Shown: positions 1 through 8,719 of the stretch, piece by piece
Position numbering within the stretch: the first letter of the stretch is position 1
How the letters are laid out: each line of letters opens with the position of its first letter
Notes under the pieces: model-generated
The model's database searches: none
Told to the model about the DNA's origin: nothing
Seen by the model: the letters and a program-made list of their open reading frames with translations, nothing else
Made by a program: the position numbers and the translations under genes
DNA from: UBA7236 sp964463165
GTDB taxonomy: Bacteria; Bacteroidota; Bacteroidia; Chitinophagales; BACL12
NCBI GenBank assembly: GCA_964463165.1
Contig: CAYXBK010000002.1
Span: 186,001 to 250,000 of the forward strand
Length of the DNA: 64,000 nucleotides
Direction of reading: 5' to 3'

Positions 1-509
1 GCTTCTTTCAATTCATTTGGCACCTGGCGAATCACTTCATCCATTGTGCGTGCAATGATCGGAACAATCAATAAACCCACAGTGATCATCCCTGCAAGTA
101 AACTTACTTTCATACCGATAAACAGCATCAACACAAATCCAAAAGCACCGAATACAATAGACGGGATCCCGTATAATACATCAAGCGATAAGCGTGTATA
201 ATTTACGATCTTCGAGTTCTTAGGTGCATAAATATTAATATATATAACGGTTGGAATACAAATGATCATTGCAAATAAGGTTGAACCAATTGCAAGATAA
301 AATGAACCGACGATCGCATTTAATATTCCGCCTTCTTTTCCAAGAAAAAATCCGCCGGAGGGAGTTTTCGTAATCATATCCAGATTCATTGCCGGGATAC
401 CATGAATCAAGATTGTCGCAGAAATTGCAATCAAGCTTCCAAAAATGATGAGCGCTGCAAGGCGCATGATCACATTAAAAACTTTTTCTTCTAATTTTCT
501 TCTGTTCAT
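1..509 (-). CDS. pstA: Phosphate-type ABC transporter permease PstA, partial
   Basis: Inner-membrane permease of a phosphate-type ABC importer. The reading frame starts at the ATG complementary to 507-509 and runs off the left edge, so only about 169 N-terminal residues are present. The translation has a first membrane segment near residues 12-30, then IPTVIYINIYAP and YGIPSIVFGAFGFVLM, and ends in the permease cytoplasmic loop (RTMDEVIRQVPNELKEA), which matches the EAA loop that contacts the ATPase. The start lies two bases after the pstC stop, so the two are almost certainly co-translated. The ATPase gene pstB would be expected beyond the window. The family assignment is firm; the substrate (phosphate or another oxyanion) is inferred from the family. 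Confidence 0.9.
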   Translation of the reverse strand, partial: MNRRKLEEKVFNVIMRLAALIIFGSLIAISATILIHGIPAMNLDMITKTPSGGFFLGKEGGILNAIVGSFYLAIGSTLFAMIICIPTVIYINIYAPKNSKIVNYTRLSLDVLYGIPSIVFGAFGFVLMLFIGMKVSLLAGMITVGLLIVPIIARTMDEVIRQVPNELKE

Positions 510-511
510 TG

Positions 512-1561
512 TTAAGCAATTTTCTTTTCGATGCGGTTTAAAATATAACGTGCATAAATATTAAACAGGAGAATGATTAGGAGCAGCAGCAATGCAGCAA
601 ACATCAGTGCAGAATCATACATGGGAATACTCATCATTTCACCGTAATTATTAGCGATCAACGACGGGATCGGATATCCTTCACTGAAAACACCTTTCGG
701 TATCTGAACAACATTTCCAACCACCATCAACACGGCAATTGTTTCGCCGAATGCACGGGAAAATCCGAGAATACAGGCGGCAAGAATTCCTGGTGATGCT
801 TTTTTCAAAACAACTTTTTTTATTGTTTCCCATTTATTCGCACCGAGCGATAAAGTTGCATCACGTAAATCTTTCGGAACGATCTTTAATACTTCAAATA
901 CGATCTGAACAACAACGGGGAACACCATCACCGCCAGTACAATACCACCTGCAAGAATGGAATAACCGCTTGCATCATCAATACCAAACCATTTACTTAC
1001 ATCATTTCTGATGAATGGAACTACAACCAGAACTCCCCAGATTCCATAAATTACAGAAGGGATACCTGCGAGAATATCAAGCATCGGTGCAGCAATATTG
1101 AGAAACCGTTTGCCCGCATATTCGCTGAGATAAATTGCGGTTAATATACTGAGCGGAATTGCAATCACTGCTGCAATTACGGTAACATACACAGTACTGA
1201 GAATAAAAGGCAGAAAACCGAAAGAACCTTTAAAGGGGCTCCATTCGGAAGAAAATAAAAGATTGGACAATGTATTATTTTGCAGAACGGGGATTGATTT
1301 TAAAACAAGGCCTGCAACGATCAATAATAATAAGAAAAGGGAGAAGATGGTTATTACCGTAACCACCTTCCCCATAAACCCATCTAAAATAATCCGCCGT
1401 TTAGCGGACTTCACACCGGTGTTATTTGCATGATCAGCATGATCATGTTGTAAATTATTTATTTGTTCCGTGTTTTTGTCGCTATCGGAAAATGCATTAT
1501 TTTCCAATGTGTTAATTCCGGATTTTCTGTTTCTTTTCTCTTTAAATATTTCTGGCGGCAT
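512..1561 (-). CDS. pstC: Phosphate-type ABC transporter permease PstC
   Basis: Partner permease of PstA, 349 aa. The first ~60 residues are hydrophilic and Asn/Asp/His-rich, longer than in many PstC proteins. Membrane segments follow at about 65-88, then a TVYVTVIAAVIAIPLSIL segment and the typical DILAGIPSVIYGIWG stretch. The cytoplasmic EAA loop is DATLSLGANKWETI. The C-terminal part ends in a hydrophobic helix followed by a basic tail. The gene lies 31 bases after a pstS-like gene and two bases before pstA, so pstS-pstC-pstA form one transcription unit on the minus strand. The unusual N-terminal extension might be cytoplasmic; its role is unknown. Confidence 0.93.
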   Translation of the reverse strand: MPPEIFKEKRNRKSGINTLENNAFSDSDKNTEQINNLQHDHADHANNTGVKSAKRRIILDGFMGKVVTVITIFSLFLLLLIVAGLVLKSIPVLQNNTLSNLLFSSEWSPFKGSFGFLPFILSTVYVTVIAAVIAIPLSILTAIYLSEYAGKRFLNIAAPMLDILAGIPSVIYGIWGVLVVVPFIRNDVSKWFGIDDASGYSILAGGIVLAVMVFPVVVQIVFEVLKIVPKDLRDATLSLGANKWETIKKVVLKKASPGILAACILGFSRAFGETIAVLMVVGNVVQIPKGVFSEGYPIPSLIANNYGEMMSIPMYDSALMFAALLLLLIILLFNIYARYILNRIEKKIA

Positions 1562-1592
1562 GACGGTAATTTTTTAGATGGAACCTATTTAT

Positions 1593-2594
1593 TTATTGGG
1601 CAGGGATAGCAGATAATTTTGAAATTTGTGCCTTGATCACATCTTCCGGTAAAGCAACGAATCCAGCTTCCGAAACACCTTTCTGTCCTTCCGTCAAAAC
1701 ATATTTCAAAAATTCAATTACAAGCGGATCGGTTGGTGCCCCTTTTGAAACAAATAACAGCGGGCGTGCAGGCGGTGATGGATATTTATTTGCAAGGATT
1801 GCTGCATTTACTTCATCCATATTTCCATAAAAATTTTCATCGGCATCAAGTACTCCATTTGCATTTACGTCGATCGGGGCAACAGCCATTCCGGGATTAT
1901 TTATTTTACTGACATTGTCGTATGCAAATCCAACATTATTAAATCCGAGAGAGAATTTACTTTTTACAATTGCCTGTGCAAGGCCCGGATCACCCATAAC
2001 ACCAACACCTTTCAGGTCTTCCTGTTTTTTCCCTCCTAAATATTTTGCCCATGATTCTGCCGCACCTGCTGCATCACTTCTTGTATATACTTCAATTTTC
2101 TCCGATGCACCATTCCCCAGCAGGTCGCCCCATGTAACAATTTTACCTGTGATGAAAATGTCTATGAATTGCTGATTGGTGATTCCTTTTTGATAAATTA
2201 AATCGCGGTAAGGATTTTTTGCATTCATGGTCGGCAATACTGCATCTTTACAAACGCTGAAATCAAAAGCGCCTTTTGCTTTCTCTTCCTCATTCACATC
2301 TCTCGAAACCATTCCAAGATTTGTGGTACCAGATAAAACATCCGTCATTCCCTTTCCGGCACCTCCACCCTGAATATCAAATTGCACATCAGGATGCAGT
2401 GCTTTAAATTCTTCACCCCATTGCACAGCCATTGGGTATAGTGCAAATGCACCGGAGATTGTGATCTTCCCGCTGAGTTCACCGTCAGCCGAATTATTTG
2501 AATCCGAACCTGCACAACCGTTCAGCACGAAGGCGGTGACCAGGGTAATACCTATTGCATAAATACGTTTCATTGTCATTTTTTTTGCAAACAT
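1593..2594 (-). CDS. pstS: PstS-like substrate-binding lipoprotein (copy 1)
   Basis: Binding protein for the PstCA permease, 333 aa. A short signal peptide ends in a lipobox (LNGC), so it is probably a lipoprotein. The mature part starts with GKITISGAFALYPMAVQWGEE, the PstS-like ligand loop, followed by GGGAGKGMTDVLSG and later YTRSDAAGAAESWAKYLGG, which supply anion-contacting Ser, Arg and Asp residues in PstS. A DVNANGVLDADENF stretch looks like a calcium-type loop. The start could be the first Met or the Met six or eight codons later, which gives a more normal signal peptide. It is about two-thirds identical by eye to the protein encoded at 2703-3680, so this is a recent-looking duplication. 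Phosphate is the family substrate; another oxyanion is possible. Confidence 0.9.
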   Translation of the reverse strand: MFAKKMTMKRIYAIGITLVTAFVLNGCAGSDSNNSADGELSGKITISGAFALYPMAVQWGEEFKALHPDVQFDIQGGGAGKGMTDVLSGTTNLGMVSRDVNEEEKAKGAFDFSVCKDAVLPTMNAKNPYRDLIYQKGITNQQFIDIFITGKIVTWGDLLGNGASEKIEVYTRSDAAGAAESWAKYLGGKKQEDLKGVGVMGDPGLAQAIVKSKFSLGFNNVGFAYDNVSKINNPGMAVAPIDVNANGVLDADENFYGNMDEVNAAILANKYPSPPARPLLFVSKGAPTDPLVIEFLKYVLTEGQKGVSEAGFVALPEDVIKAQISKLSAIPAQ

Positions 2595-2606
2595 AAACTA
2601 TACATT

Positions 2607-2630
2607 CTATATATCCTATTGTTTTAGTAG
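2607..2630. promoter_or_regulatory. Candidate operator, site 1 of 3
   Basis: A 24-bp AT-rich element beginning CTATATATCC and ending TTTTAGTAG, just upstream of the first pstS-like start. It has the same length and the same ends (CTAT...TAG) as the elements at 3718-3741 and 4914-4937. It is the weakest of the three in internal dyad symmetry. I infer a binding site for a common regulator, with the Rrf2 protein encoded at 4994-5434 as the obvious candidate; the sequence does not prove this. Confidence 0.45.
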
Positions 2631-2639
2631 TACATTCAA

Positions 2640-2668
2640 AAAAAGTCCCCTGCCGCAGGGGACTTTTT
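2640..2668 (-). terminator. Intrinsic terminator, bidirectional in form
   Basis: A perfect 13-bp stem (AAAAAGTCCCCTG with its complement) around the loop CCG. The A-run on the plus strand becomes the U-run of the minus-strand transcript. It lies 35 bases after the stop of the second pstS-like gene, so it should end or attenuate that transcript before the pstS-pstC-pstA unit. Confidence 0.8.
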
Positions 2669-2702
2669 GATGCCGAAGCACCATCTTACCTACCGTTCAT
2701 GA

Positions 2703-3680
2703 TTAATTTAATTTTTCAATCTGTTTATTCAGAATATCCTGCGATAATTCCACATATCCGGCCTCAGCAACATATTTCTGTCCGTCGGTGAGAACCCATT
2801 TAAGGAATTCTTTTACAAGCGGGTCGCTCACTTTCCCATTTGAAACAAAATATAACTGGCGTGCGGGAGGTGAAGGATAAATATCTGCGAGGATAGCAAG
2901 TGTTACTTTATCCTTTGTACTGTAAAAATTTTCCTCCGGATCCAGTTTACCATTCCCGTTGATATCAATTGGAATGATACCGATGCCGGCAACCGGTTTA
3001 TGTGTTTTTTCATCATAGGCAAATCCGATATTATTGTAACCGATTCCGAATTTATCTGCAGCTACTGCCTGTGCAAGTCCCGGATCGCCAAATACACCAA
3101 CACCTTCAAGATCGTCTTGTTTCTTGGTACTGCCGCCAACAAATTTCGCCCATGCATCACCGGCACCGGATGCATCACTCCTCGTGTATACTTTTATATT
3201 TTCCTTTGCGCCGTTTTTTAATAATTGGCCCCAGCTTGTAATTGTACGACCCATATAGATTTCATAAAATTGCTGTTTTGTAATCCCGGTTTCATAAATC
3301 TTTGCATAATAGGGATTATTAATATTCATTGTCGGTACAACTGCATCTTTACAAACAGCATATCCGAATGCACCTTTCTTTGTTTCCTCAGGTGTGATCT
3401 CACGACTTACCATACCGAGGCTTACTGTTTTCGAAAGTGCATCCGTCATGCCTTTTCCTGCACCACCGCCCTGAATATCAAATTCAACTTTCGGGTGCAA
3501 TTTTTTAAATTCTTCACCCCATCTTACCGCCATCGGGTAAAGTGCAAAAGCACCACTCATTGTAATTTTTCCGGATAATTCAGGAACCGGACTTGTATTA
3601 CTTACAACAGGGGCAGAAATAAAACTGCCGTGAATCAGAATTATACTGAATAAGAGGGCAGTAATCGAAATTTTTTTCAT
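2703..3680 (-). CDS. PstS-like substrate-binding protein (copy 2)
   Basis: Second periplasmic binding protein of the locus, 325 aa. It has a cleavable-looking signal peptide (MKKISITALLFSIILI...) without a lipobox, unlike copy 1, so it is probably soluble in the periplasm. The core motifs are the same: SGAFALYPMAVRWGEEF, GGGAGKGMTDALSKT, YTRSDASGAGDAWAKFVGG and DINGNGKLDPEENF. It stands between its own candidate operator (3718-3741) and a strong terminator (2640-2668), so it is a separate transcription unit. It either serves the same permease with a different affinity or captures a related anion. Which of the two copies is the main binding protein cannot be told from the sequence. Confidence 0.88.
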   Translation of the reverse strand: MKKISITALLFSIILIHGSFISAPVVSNTSPVPELSGKITMSGAFALYPMAVRWGEEFKKLHPKVEFDIQGGGAGKGMTDALSKTVSLGMVSREITPEETKKGAFGYAVCKDAVVPTMNINNPYYAKIYETGITKQQFYEIYMGRTITSWGQLLKNGAKENIKVYTRSDASGAGDAWAKFVGGSTKKQDDLEGVGVFGDPGLAQAVAADKFGIGYNNIGFAYDEKTHKPVAGIGIIPIDINGNGKLDPEENFYSTKDKVTLAILADIYPSPPARQLYFVSNGKVSDPLVKEFLKWVLTDGQKYVAEAGYVELSQDILNKQIEKLN

Positions 3681-3717
3681 ACGAATTTATTGATTTGGCA
3701 GGTTAAACTATTTAATT

Positions 3718-3741
3718 CTATTTAATCTATCGTATTTATAG
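3718..3741. promoter_or_regulatory. Candidate operator, site 2 of 3
   Basis: A 24-bp element beginning CTATTTAATC and ending TATTTATAG, 37 bases upstream of the second pstS-like start. Its outer bases CTAT and ATAG are complementary. It matches the elements at 2607-2630 and 4914-4937 in length and ends, and shares AATCTATC with the latter. Confidence 0.5.
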
Positions 3742-3756
3742 ATTAATGGTAAAATA

Positions 3757-3781
3757 AAAGCGTTGCATAGCGCAACGCTTT
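3757..3781 (-). terminator. Intrinsic terminator after the porin gene
   Basis: A 10-bp stem (AAAGCGTTGC with its complement) and a five-base loop, flanked by A-rich sequence on the plus strand, which becomes U-rich in the minus-strand transcript. It lies ten bases beyond the stop of the porin gene at 3792. Confidence 0.7.
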
Positions 3782-3791
3782 ATTTCATACA

Positions 3792-4883
3792 TTAAAATCC
3801 AGCCTGGAATTGAATTGCAAATAAATTATTATCGATTTGATTATCTGCATCTTCTTCAGATACGATATTATATTCAAGCTGTATACGTGTTGTTTTGCTG
3901 AAATACCAGCTGCCGGCAAGAATATATTTATTCACGGCATTTAAATCCGTTTCTGTGTTTTTATCATAATTATCCAGCCTTGCGATAACCTGGCATTTAT
4001 CTTTTATGATCGTATAACCAAGTGTCACATAAAATGCAGAACGTAATAAGGAAGTTTCTTTCCCTGCGCCATGATCTTCGGCTGTAAGATATTCTCCTTC
4101 GAATAAAAAGCTCTTATATTTATAAGTAAGATCTCCACCTAATCTGATTCTGTCTGCTGTGCTGTCAGGATCGGCAAGCAATTTCGCACCCAAACCATGA
4201 TAGGCACGACCTGAGATCCAGAGATCCTTTACAGGTGATACACGCAAGGCCGCACCAAAATCTTTAAATTCATTATTATCGGCAACGTTTATTCCTGCAC
4301 CATTATAAACACCCAATACATATTCAAGTATAGGTCGTTTAGCATCTTCGGCTCCGACACTGTATTTACCAGTTAACCATATACCGATATCACGGCCCTG
4401 GTTGTTGCCGTATAAATCACTTTCGCGGTTTGATAATGCATTATCCGCCTGTGTACGGCTGACAGCAAGAAGTGTGAATGGTGAATAATAATTATCGTAA
4501 CAGTATGGTGTTTTACTTTGTCCGACGTTTACATTAAAATAATCAACCGGTTTATAGGTAAATACTGCATCCAGAATTTTCGGACCGTTTGCCATTTCTG
4601 CCTGAAAGCGATATCCGAATTTCGGAGCAACATCTCCCTTCATAATAATTCTTGCTCGACGCAGATCAAATGCATCAAATTTTGTTGTATCATCAAATAA
4701 TTGATAACGCGTTTGAATGACGGCCGAAAAATCAATTTTCTGAGTTGTTTTCAGATTGTATGATTCTGCAGGCGGTGCCGCAGGATTCGTTGCAGTTGTT
4801 CCGACAGTTCCGGAAGTAGTTTGTGCATAGCTTACAACCGACAAACTGATGCATGTGATAATGAGTAATACGTTTAATTTCAT
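3792..4883 (-). CDS. OprP/OprO-like outer-membrane porin
   Basis: Predicted 363-aa beta-barrel porin of the phosphate-selective porin (OprP/OprO) type. A signal peptide (MKLNVLLIITCISLSVVSYAQ) is followed by a Thr/Ala/Pro-rich stretch and then alternating strand-like segments such as RRARIIMKGDVAPKFGYRFQAEMANG and YFNVNVGQSKTPYC, which resemble the start of OprP barrels. It ends in an aromatic residue (IQFQAGF), as outer-membrane barrels usually do. It lies between an Rrf2 regulator and two PstS-like genes, consistent with anion entry across the outer membrane. A candidate operator sits 31 bases upstream and a terminator follows. Ion selectivity is inferred from family and neighbours. Confidence 0.8.
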   Translation of the reverse strand: MKLNVLLIITCISLSVVSYAQTTSGTVGTTATNPAAPPAESYNLKTTQKIDFSAVIQTRYQLFDDTTKFDAFDLRRARIIMKGDVAPKFGYRFQAEMANGPKILDAVFTYKPVDYFNVNVGQSKTPYCYDNYYSPFTLLAVSRTQADNALSNRESDLYGNNQGRDIGIWLTGKYSVGAEDAKRPILEYVLGVYNGAGINVADNNEFKDFGAALRVSPVKDLWISGRAYHGLGAKLLADPDSTADRIRLGGDLTYKYKSFLFEGEYLTAEDHGAGKETSLLRSAFYVTLGYTIIKDKCQVIARLDNYDKNTETDLNAVNKYILAGSWYFSKTTRIQLEYNIVSEEDADNQIDNNLFAIQFQAGF

Positions 4884-4913
4884 AAGTGTCTATTTTTTAA
4901 TGGTGGCAAATAT

Positions 4914-4937
4914 CTATATAATCTATCTATTTAGTAG
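4914..4937. promoter_or_regulatory. Candidate operator, site 3 of 3
   Basis: A 24-bp element with imperfect dyad symmetry of the form CTA-N3-AAT-N6-ATT-N3-TAG, upstream of the porin start at 4883. It is the most symmetrical of three like-sized elements in the locus and stands between the Rrf2 gene and the porin gene, so it is the best candidate for the regulator's site. Confidence 0.5.
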
Positions 4938-4993
4938 AATATATTTACACATATTTATTTTTATAATGTTTAAACAGTATAATGACGGTGCTT

Positions 4994-5434
4994 TTACCTG
5001 GATTTTTTACTGACCTGGAAGAGGGCTTTCGGAGCATCCACTAAAGTTGTATGGTCGAGGATTGCGGCGGAGGCTTCACGCACCTGCATCATGATTTTCC
5101 TGATCTCACAGGTTTTTTCATTTTCACATTCAGCACATCGCTCATATGCAGTTTTACTCACACATGGAATAGGTGCCAGCGGCCCGTCGAGAATCCGGAT
5201 GATCTGTCCGACAAAAATCTTGTCCGGGGGTTTACTCAGACTATATCCGCCCCCCTTTCCCATTTTACTGCTCAGGATGCCATGACGTTTCAGGTCAAGT
5301 AAAATGAGTTCAAGAAATTTTTTTGGGATATTCTCCTGTTCTGCCAGGTCTGAAATCAGAACCGGGCCTTTGCCGAAATTTTTTGCAAGAAAAAAAGCTG
5401 CCTTTAATCCGTACTTCGCCTTTTTTGACAACAT
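4994..5434 (-). CDS. Rrf2-family transcriptional regulator with four cysteines
   Basis: A 146-aa Rrf2-family winged-helix regulator. The start MLSKKAKYGLKAAFFLAKN is the typical first helix. The recognition region is ISDLAEQENIPKKFLELILLDLK, followed by the family wing GKGGGYSLSKPPDKI. Cysteines at 91, 100, 103 and 109 (spacing C-x8-C-x2-C-x5-C) sit where IscR-like members bind an iron-sulfur cluster, though the spacing differs from IscR. The gene lies 18 bases after priA, so it may be transcribed with it, and is directly upstream of the porin and pst-like genes. Control of those genes is inferred from position and from the three shared sites. An Rrf2 regulator is unusual for phosphate uptake; PhoB is the usual regulator. 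Confidence 0.9.
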   Translation of the reverse strand: MLSKKAKYGLKAAFFLAKNFGKGPVLISDLAEQENIPKKFLELILLDLKRHGILSSKMGKGGGYSLSKPPDKIFVGQIIRILDGPLAPIPCVSKTAYERCAECENEKTCEIRKIMMQVREASAAILDHTTLVDAPKALFQVSKKSR

Positions 5435-5452
5435 AATACGACTGTAAATATA

Positions 5453-7903
5453 TCACATTGGGTCAACATCTGTGACGATTTCCACTTTTTTAAATAAGGC
5501 ATCTTTTTCCAGTTTTTGCAATTCGGACCGGACAAACGTTTTTGCCCTTTTTATTGCTGTTGCCTGGTTTTCAACTTTGATCAGAATTTCTGATAAATAT
5601 TTATTCTTGATCCGTGGAATTGCGGGTACGGCAGGCCCCAATACATTCGTACCCAACACCTTTTTCAACTGGCCCGCAAGATGAAATGCAGTTTTGTTTA
5701 CCACCTCAATTGATTTATGTTTTAAAGTAAGCTGAATGATCCTTACGAATGGCGGATAAGAAAAATGTTCCCGCTGCTGAATTTCCGTTTCATAAAAACC
5801 ATTATAATCATGTTCAGTAATAAACCGCAGCACCGGATGATTTATTTGCAATGCCTGAATAATTACAAGCCCCTTTTTATTTTTTCTGCCCGCACGCCCG
5901 CTCACCTGCGTGATCATCTGAAATCCGCGTTCGGCAGCACGGTAATCAGAAAAATTCAGGATTTGATCGGCACTTAAAATGCCAACAAGATTTACATGAT
6001 CGAAATCAAGTCCTTTTGTTACCATTTGCGTACCGACGAGAATATCAATTTCGCCATTTTCAAAATCCTGAATTACTTTTTCATGTCCGTGTTTTGTTTT
6101 TACAGCATCGAGATCCAATCTGCCGATGCGGGCCTCTGGAAGAATATATTGCAATTCATCTTCAATTTTTTCGGTGCCGAAACCCTTTATGATTATTCTG
6201 GAACTTCCGCAAGCAGGACAAGCCTGATATGTATTTTGTTTATAGTTGCAATAATGACATCTCAATTCATCGGCGTATTTATGATATACCAGATTTACAT
6301 CACAATTAATACAACGCGGCACCCATCCGCAGGATTCACAAAATAAATAAGGTGCATAGCCCCTCCGGTTTTGAAATAGTATCACCTGTTCCTTTAAGTT
6401 CAATGCATATTTCATTTTTTCTATCAAAACGGAACTGAAATGCGACTGCATTAATTTCTTTTCCGTTTCTTCCTTCACATTTACAATTTGAATATCGGGC
6501 ATTTCCATTCCGCTGAATCTGTCGTATAAATTTACAAGGCCGAATTTTTTTGATTTTGCAAGAAAATATGTTTCAACCGAAGGTGTGGCGGTTCCCAATA
6601 CTGTTTTTGCGCCATGCAGATATGCAAGATAAATAGCTGCATCACGCCCATGATACCGCGGGTTTGGATCCTGTTGCTTGTACGAATAATCGTGTTCTTC
6701 ATCAATGATCACCAGGCCCAGTTCATTAAAAGGCAGAAATACCGAAGAGCGGGCACCAAGTATGATTTTATATTCTCCGTTCAAAACTTTAGTCCAGGTT
6801 TCGATGCGTTCGTTCTGACTGAATTTTGAATGATATACTCCGATCGCCTGTCCGAAATTTTTCTTCAGGCGATTTATTATTTGGGCCGTTAATGCAATTT
6901 CGGGTAATAAATAAAGCACCTGTTTTCCATCTGCAATATATTGCTTCATTAATTCAATATATATCTCCGTTTTTCCGCTTCCCGTAACACCATGCAACAG
7001 GACAGTATTTTTTTCTGCAAATTGTTCTCTGATCTCACCGATTGCCGTTGTTTGCATTTCAGATAATTGCAATTGATATTCGGGTGATTCAAAATATTCC
7101 GGTAAGCGGCTTACTTCTTCTTCCTGTTCATAAAATATTTCATTTTTCAGCATCGTTTTTAATACCGCCGGTGTTGCATCAGCCTTTTTCAGAAGTGTTG
7201 ATTTTTTTATCCTTCCGCCTTCCCTTTGTGAAAGCTGATACCAGATCATTAGCAAATGCACCTGCTTCGGATATTTGTCAAGCAATTCAAATAATTCTTT
7301 TAATTTTTCATCAGGCCTGAACTCTTTCCGCAGATAAATGAATTTTTCTTTTTTAGGAGCATATGTTTCTTTCAATTCTTCCTTTACATAGATTATACCC
7401 TTTTGAATAAGTGATTTAATAACAGGTTGAATTGTTTTTTGCTGCAAGATGTCCTGAATTTCTTTTAAGGATAATTCTTTTTGAATGGTTAGTGCTTCCG
7501 CGATAAGAAATTCCTTGTCGTCGAGTTGTGCGGCATCAATATTTAAATTTTCTTCCAGCACAATTAATGTTTCGCTGCTTAATTTATAAGGTGCGGGCAA
7601 TGCTGCATTCATCACATCCCCAACCGAGCACATATAGTACCCTGCCATCCAGTCCCAGAAAGCAAGCTGCATTTTATTTACCACATGCAAATGATCAGGC
7701 AGTGATAAAATCGGCTTTACCGCATACCCCTGCGGTGCATTTTCATGTGTTTTCGCAACAATACCGGTATATGTTTTATTTCTGAATGAAACCTCAACAC
7801 GTGTTCCGGGAATAATTGCAGACATCATTTCTTCCGGAATGGAATACGTATAGTTTTTTTCCAGAGCAAATGGTAAAATGACGTCTGCAAAGAGGATACT
7901 CAC
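5453..7903 (-). CDS. priA: Primosomal protein N', replication-restart helicase PriA
   Basis: An 816-aa superfamily-2 DNA helicase that reloads the replisome at stalled forks. The N-terminal DNA-binding part is followed by Walker A (GVTGSGKT, near residue 305), the DEEH box (VIIDEEHDYSY, near 400), a zinc-binding region with eight cysteines (CESCG, CINCD, CHYC, CPACG; about 525-570), the motif GTQMVTKGLDF and the final SGRAGR. The length and motif order are normal for PriA. The start codon is GTG (7901-7903); no ATG lies between it and the conserved SILFADVILPFAL segment. It is divergent from the SDR gene at 7960, with only 56 bases between them for both promoters. Confidence 0.96.
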   Translation of the reverse strand: MSILFADVILPFALEKNYTYSIPEEMMSAIIPGTRVEVSFRNKTYTGIVAKTHENAPQGYAVKPILSLPDHLHVVNKMQLAFWDWMAGYYMCSVGDVMNAALPAPYKLSSETLIVLEENLNIDAAQLDDKEFLIAEALTIQKELSLKEIQDILQQKTIQPVIKSLIQKGIIYVKEELKETYAPKKEKFIYLRKEFRPDEKLKELFELLDKYPKQVHLLMIWYQLSQREGGRIKKSTLLKKADATPAVLKTMLKNEIFYEQEEEVSRLPEYFESPEYQLQLSEMQTTAIGEIREQFAEKNTVLLHGVTGSGKTEIYIELMKQYIADGKQVLYLLPEIALTAQIINRLKKNFGQAIGVYHSKFSQNERIETWTKVLNGEYKIILGARSSVFLPFNELGLVIIDEEHDYSYKQQDPNPRYHGRDAAIYLAYLHGAKTVLGTATPSVETYFLAKSKKFGLVNLYDRFSGMEMPDIQIVNVKEETEKKLMQSHFSSVLIEKMKYALNLKEQVILFQNRRGYAPYLFCESCGWVPRCINCDVNLVYHKYADELRCHYCNYKQNTYQACPACGSSRIIIKGFGTEKIEDELQYILPEARIGRLDLDAVKTKHGHEKVIQDFENGEIDILVGTQMVTKGLDFDHVNLVGILSADQILNFSDYRAAERGFQMITQVSGRAGRKNKKGLVIIQALQINHPVLRFITEHDYNGFYETEIQQREHFSYPPFVRIIQLTLKHKSIEVVNKTAFHLAGQLKKVLGTNVLGPAVPAIPRIKNKYLSEILIKVENQATAIKRAKTFVRSELQKLEKDALFKKVEIVTDVDPM

Positions 7904-7959
7904 GATAATAGGCCTTTTGTCTTGTAAATGTATTTATTTTGTAAATAATTCATCAATTT

Positions 7960-8661
7960 ATGAACGCAGTAATTACCGGAGCTACGAAAGGTATTGGAAA
8001 AGCGCTTTCTGTACTGTTTGCAAAAAAAGGAGTTCATTTGTCGCTATGCGCAAGAAGTGAAAAAGACCTGCAAGATCTCAAAAAGGAATTAGAGAATATT
8101 AATCCTGCAATTTCTGTTTTTTATCATGCATGCGACCTTTCGCAAAAATCAAATGTTATTGCATTTGGAAATTTCAGTTTGGAAAAACTGGGTGCGATTG
8201 ATATTCTGATAAATAATGCAGGAATTTTTTTACCGGGAAATATTTATAATGAGCCGGACGGCTTATTGGAGGACCTTGTCAATATTAATTTATACAGTGC
8301 GTATCATCTCACACGTACTATTGTTCCGTCAATGATTGCACTTCAAAAAGGCCATATTTTTAATTTATGTTCTGTTGCAAGTGTGAATGCATATGATATG
8401 GGCGGTTCTTATGCCATCACAAAATTTGCATTACTTGGATTTTCAAAAAACCTCAGGCATGAATTGAAAGAATTCGGAATTCGTGTAACAGCTGTTTTGC
8501 CGGGTGCAGTTTATACGCCATCCTGGGAAGGAACAACAGAACCTGAATCGCGTTTTATTCCTGCAGAAGATATTGCATCACTTATCTGGAATGCGTATGA
8601 AGTTTCGGACAGAACCGTTGTTGAAGAATTATTAATAAGGCCTTTGCTGGGAGATTTGTAA
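7960..8661 (+). CDS. SDR-family NAD(P)-dependent oxidoreductase
   Basis: A short-chain dehydrogenase/reductase of 233 aa. The Rossmann nucleotide loop TGATKGIG is at residues 6-13, NNAG at 85-88 and the catalytic triad at Ser138, Tyr151 and Lys155 with the normal spacing. The closing segment PAEDIASLIWNAYEVSDRTVVEEL resembles the sepiapterin-reductase/YdfG-like branch, but the substrate cannot be told. It stands alone on the plus strand, divergent from priA, and its stop is followed within five bases by a heptamer array and the convergent end of the respiratory operon. Confidence 0.9.
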   Translation: MNAVITGATKGIGKALSVLFAKKGVHLSLCARSEKDLQDLKKELENINPAISVFYHACDLSQKSNVIAFGNFSLEKLGAIDILINNAGIFLPGNIYNEPDGLLEDLVNINLYSAYHLTRTIVPSMIALQKGHIFNLCSVASVNAYDMGGSYAITKFALLGFSKNLRHELKEFGIRVTAVLPGAVYTPSWEGTTEPESRFIPAEDIASLIWNAYEVSDRTVVEELLIRPLLGDL

Positions 8662-8665
8662 TTCT

Positions 8666-8707
8666 GGAGTCAGGAATCAAGAATCAGGTGTCAGGCTCTA
8701 ACAGGAA
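8666..8707. repeat. Heptamer array, unit GGARTCA
   Basis: Six consecutive 7-bp units in the 58-bp spacer between two convergent genes: GGAGTCA, GGAATCA, AGAATCA, GGTGTCA, and two degraded units. It begins four bases after the SDR stop codon. The unit is the same as that of the array at 35341, and the complement of those at 35462, 52476 and 53733. Confidence 0.75.
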
Positions 8708-8719
8708 GTGCGTGGAAAA

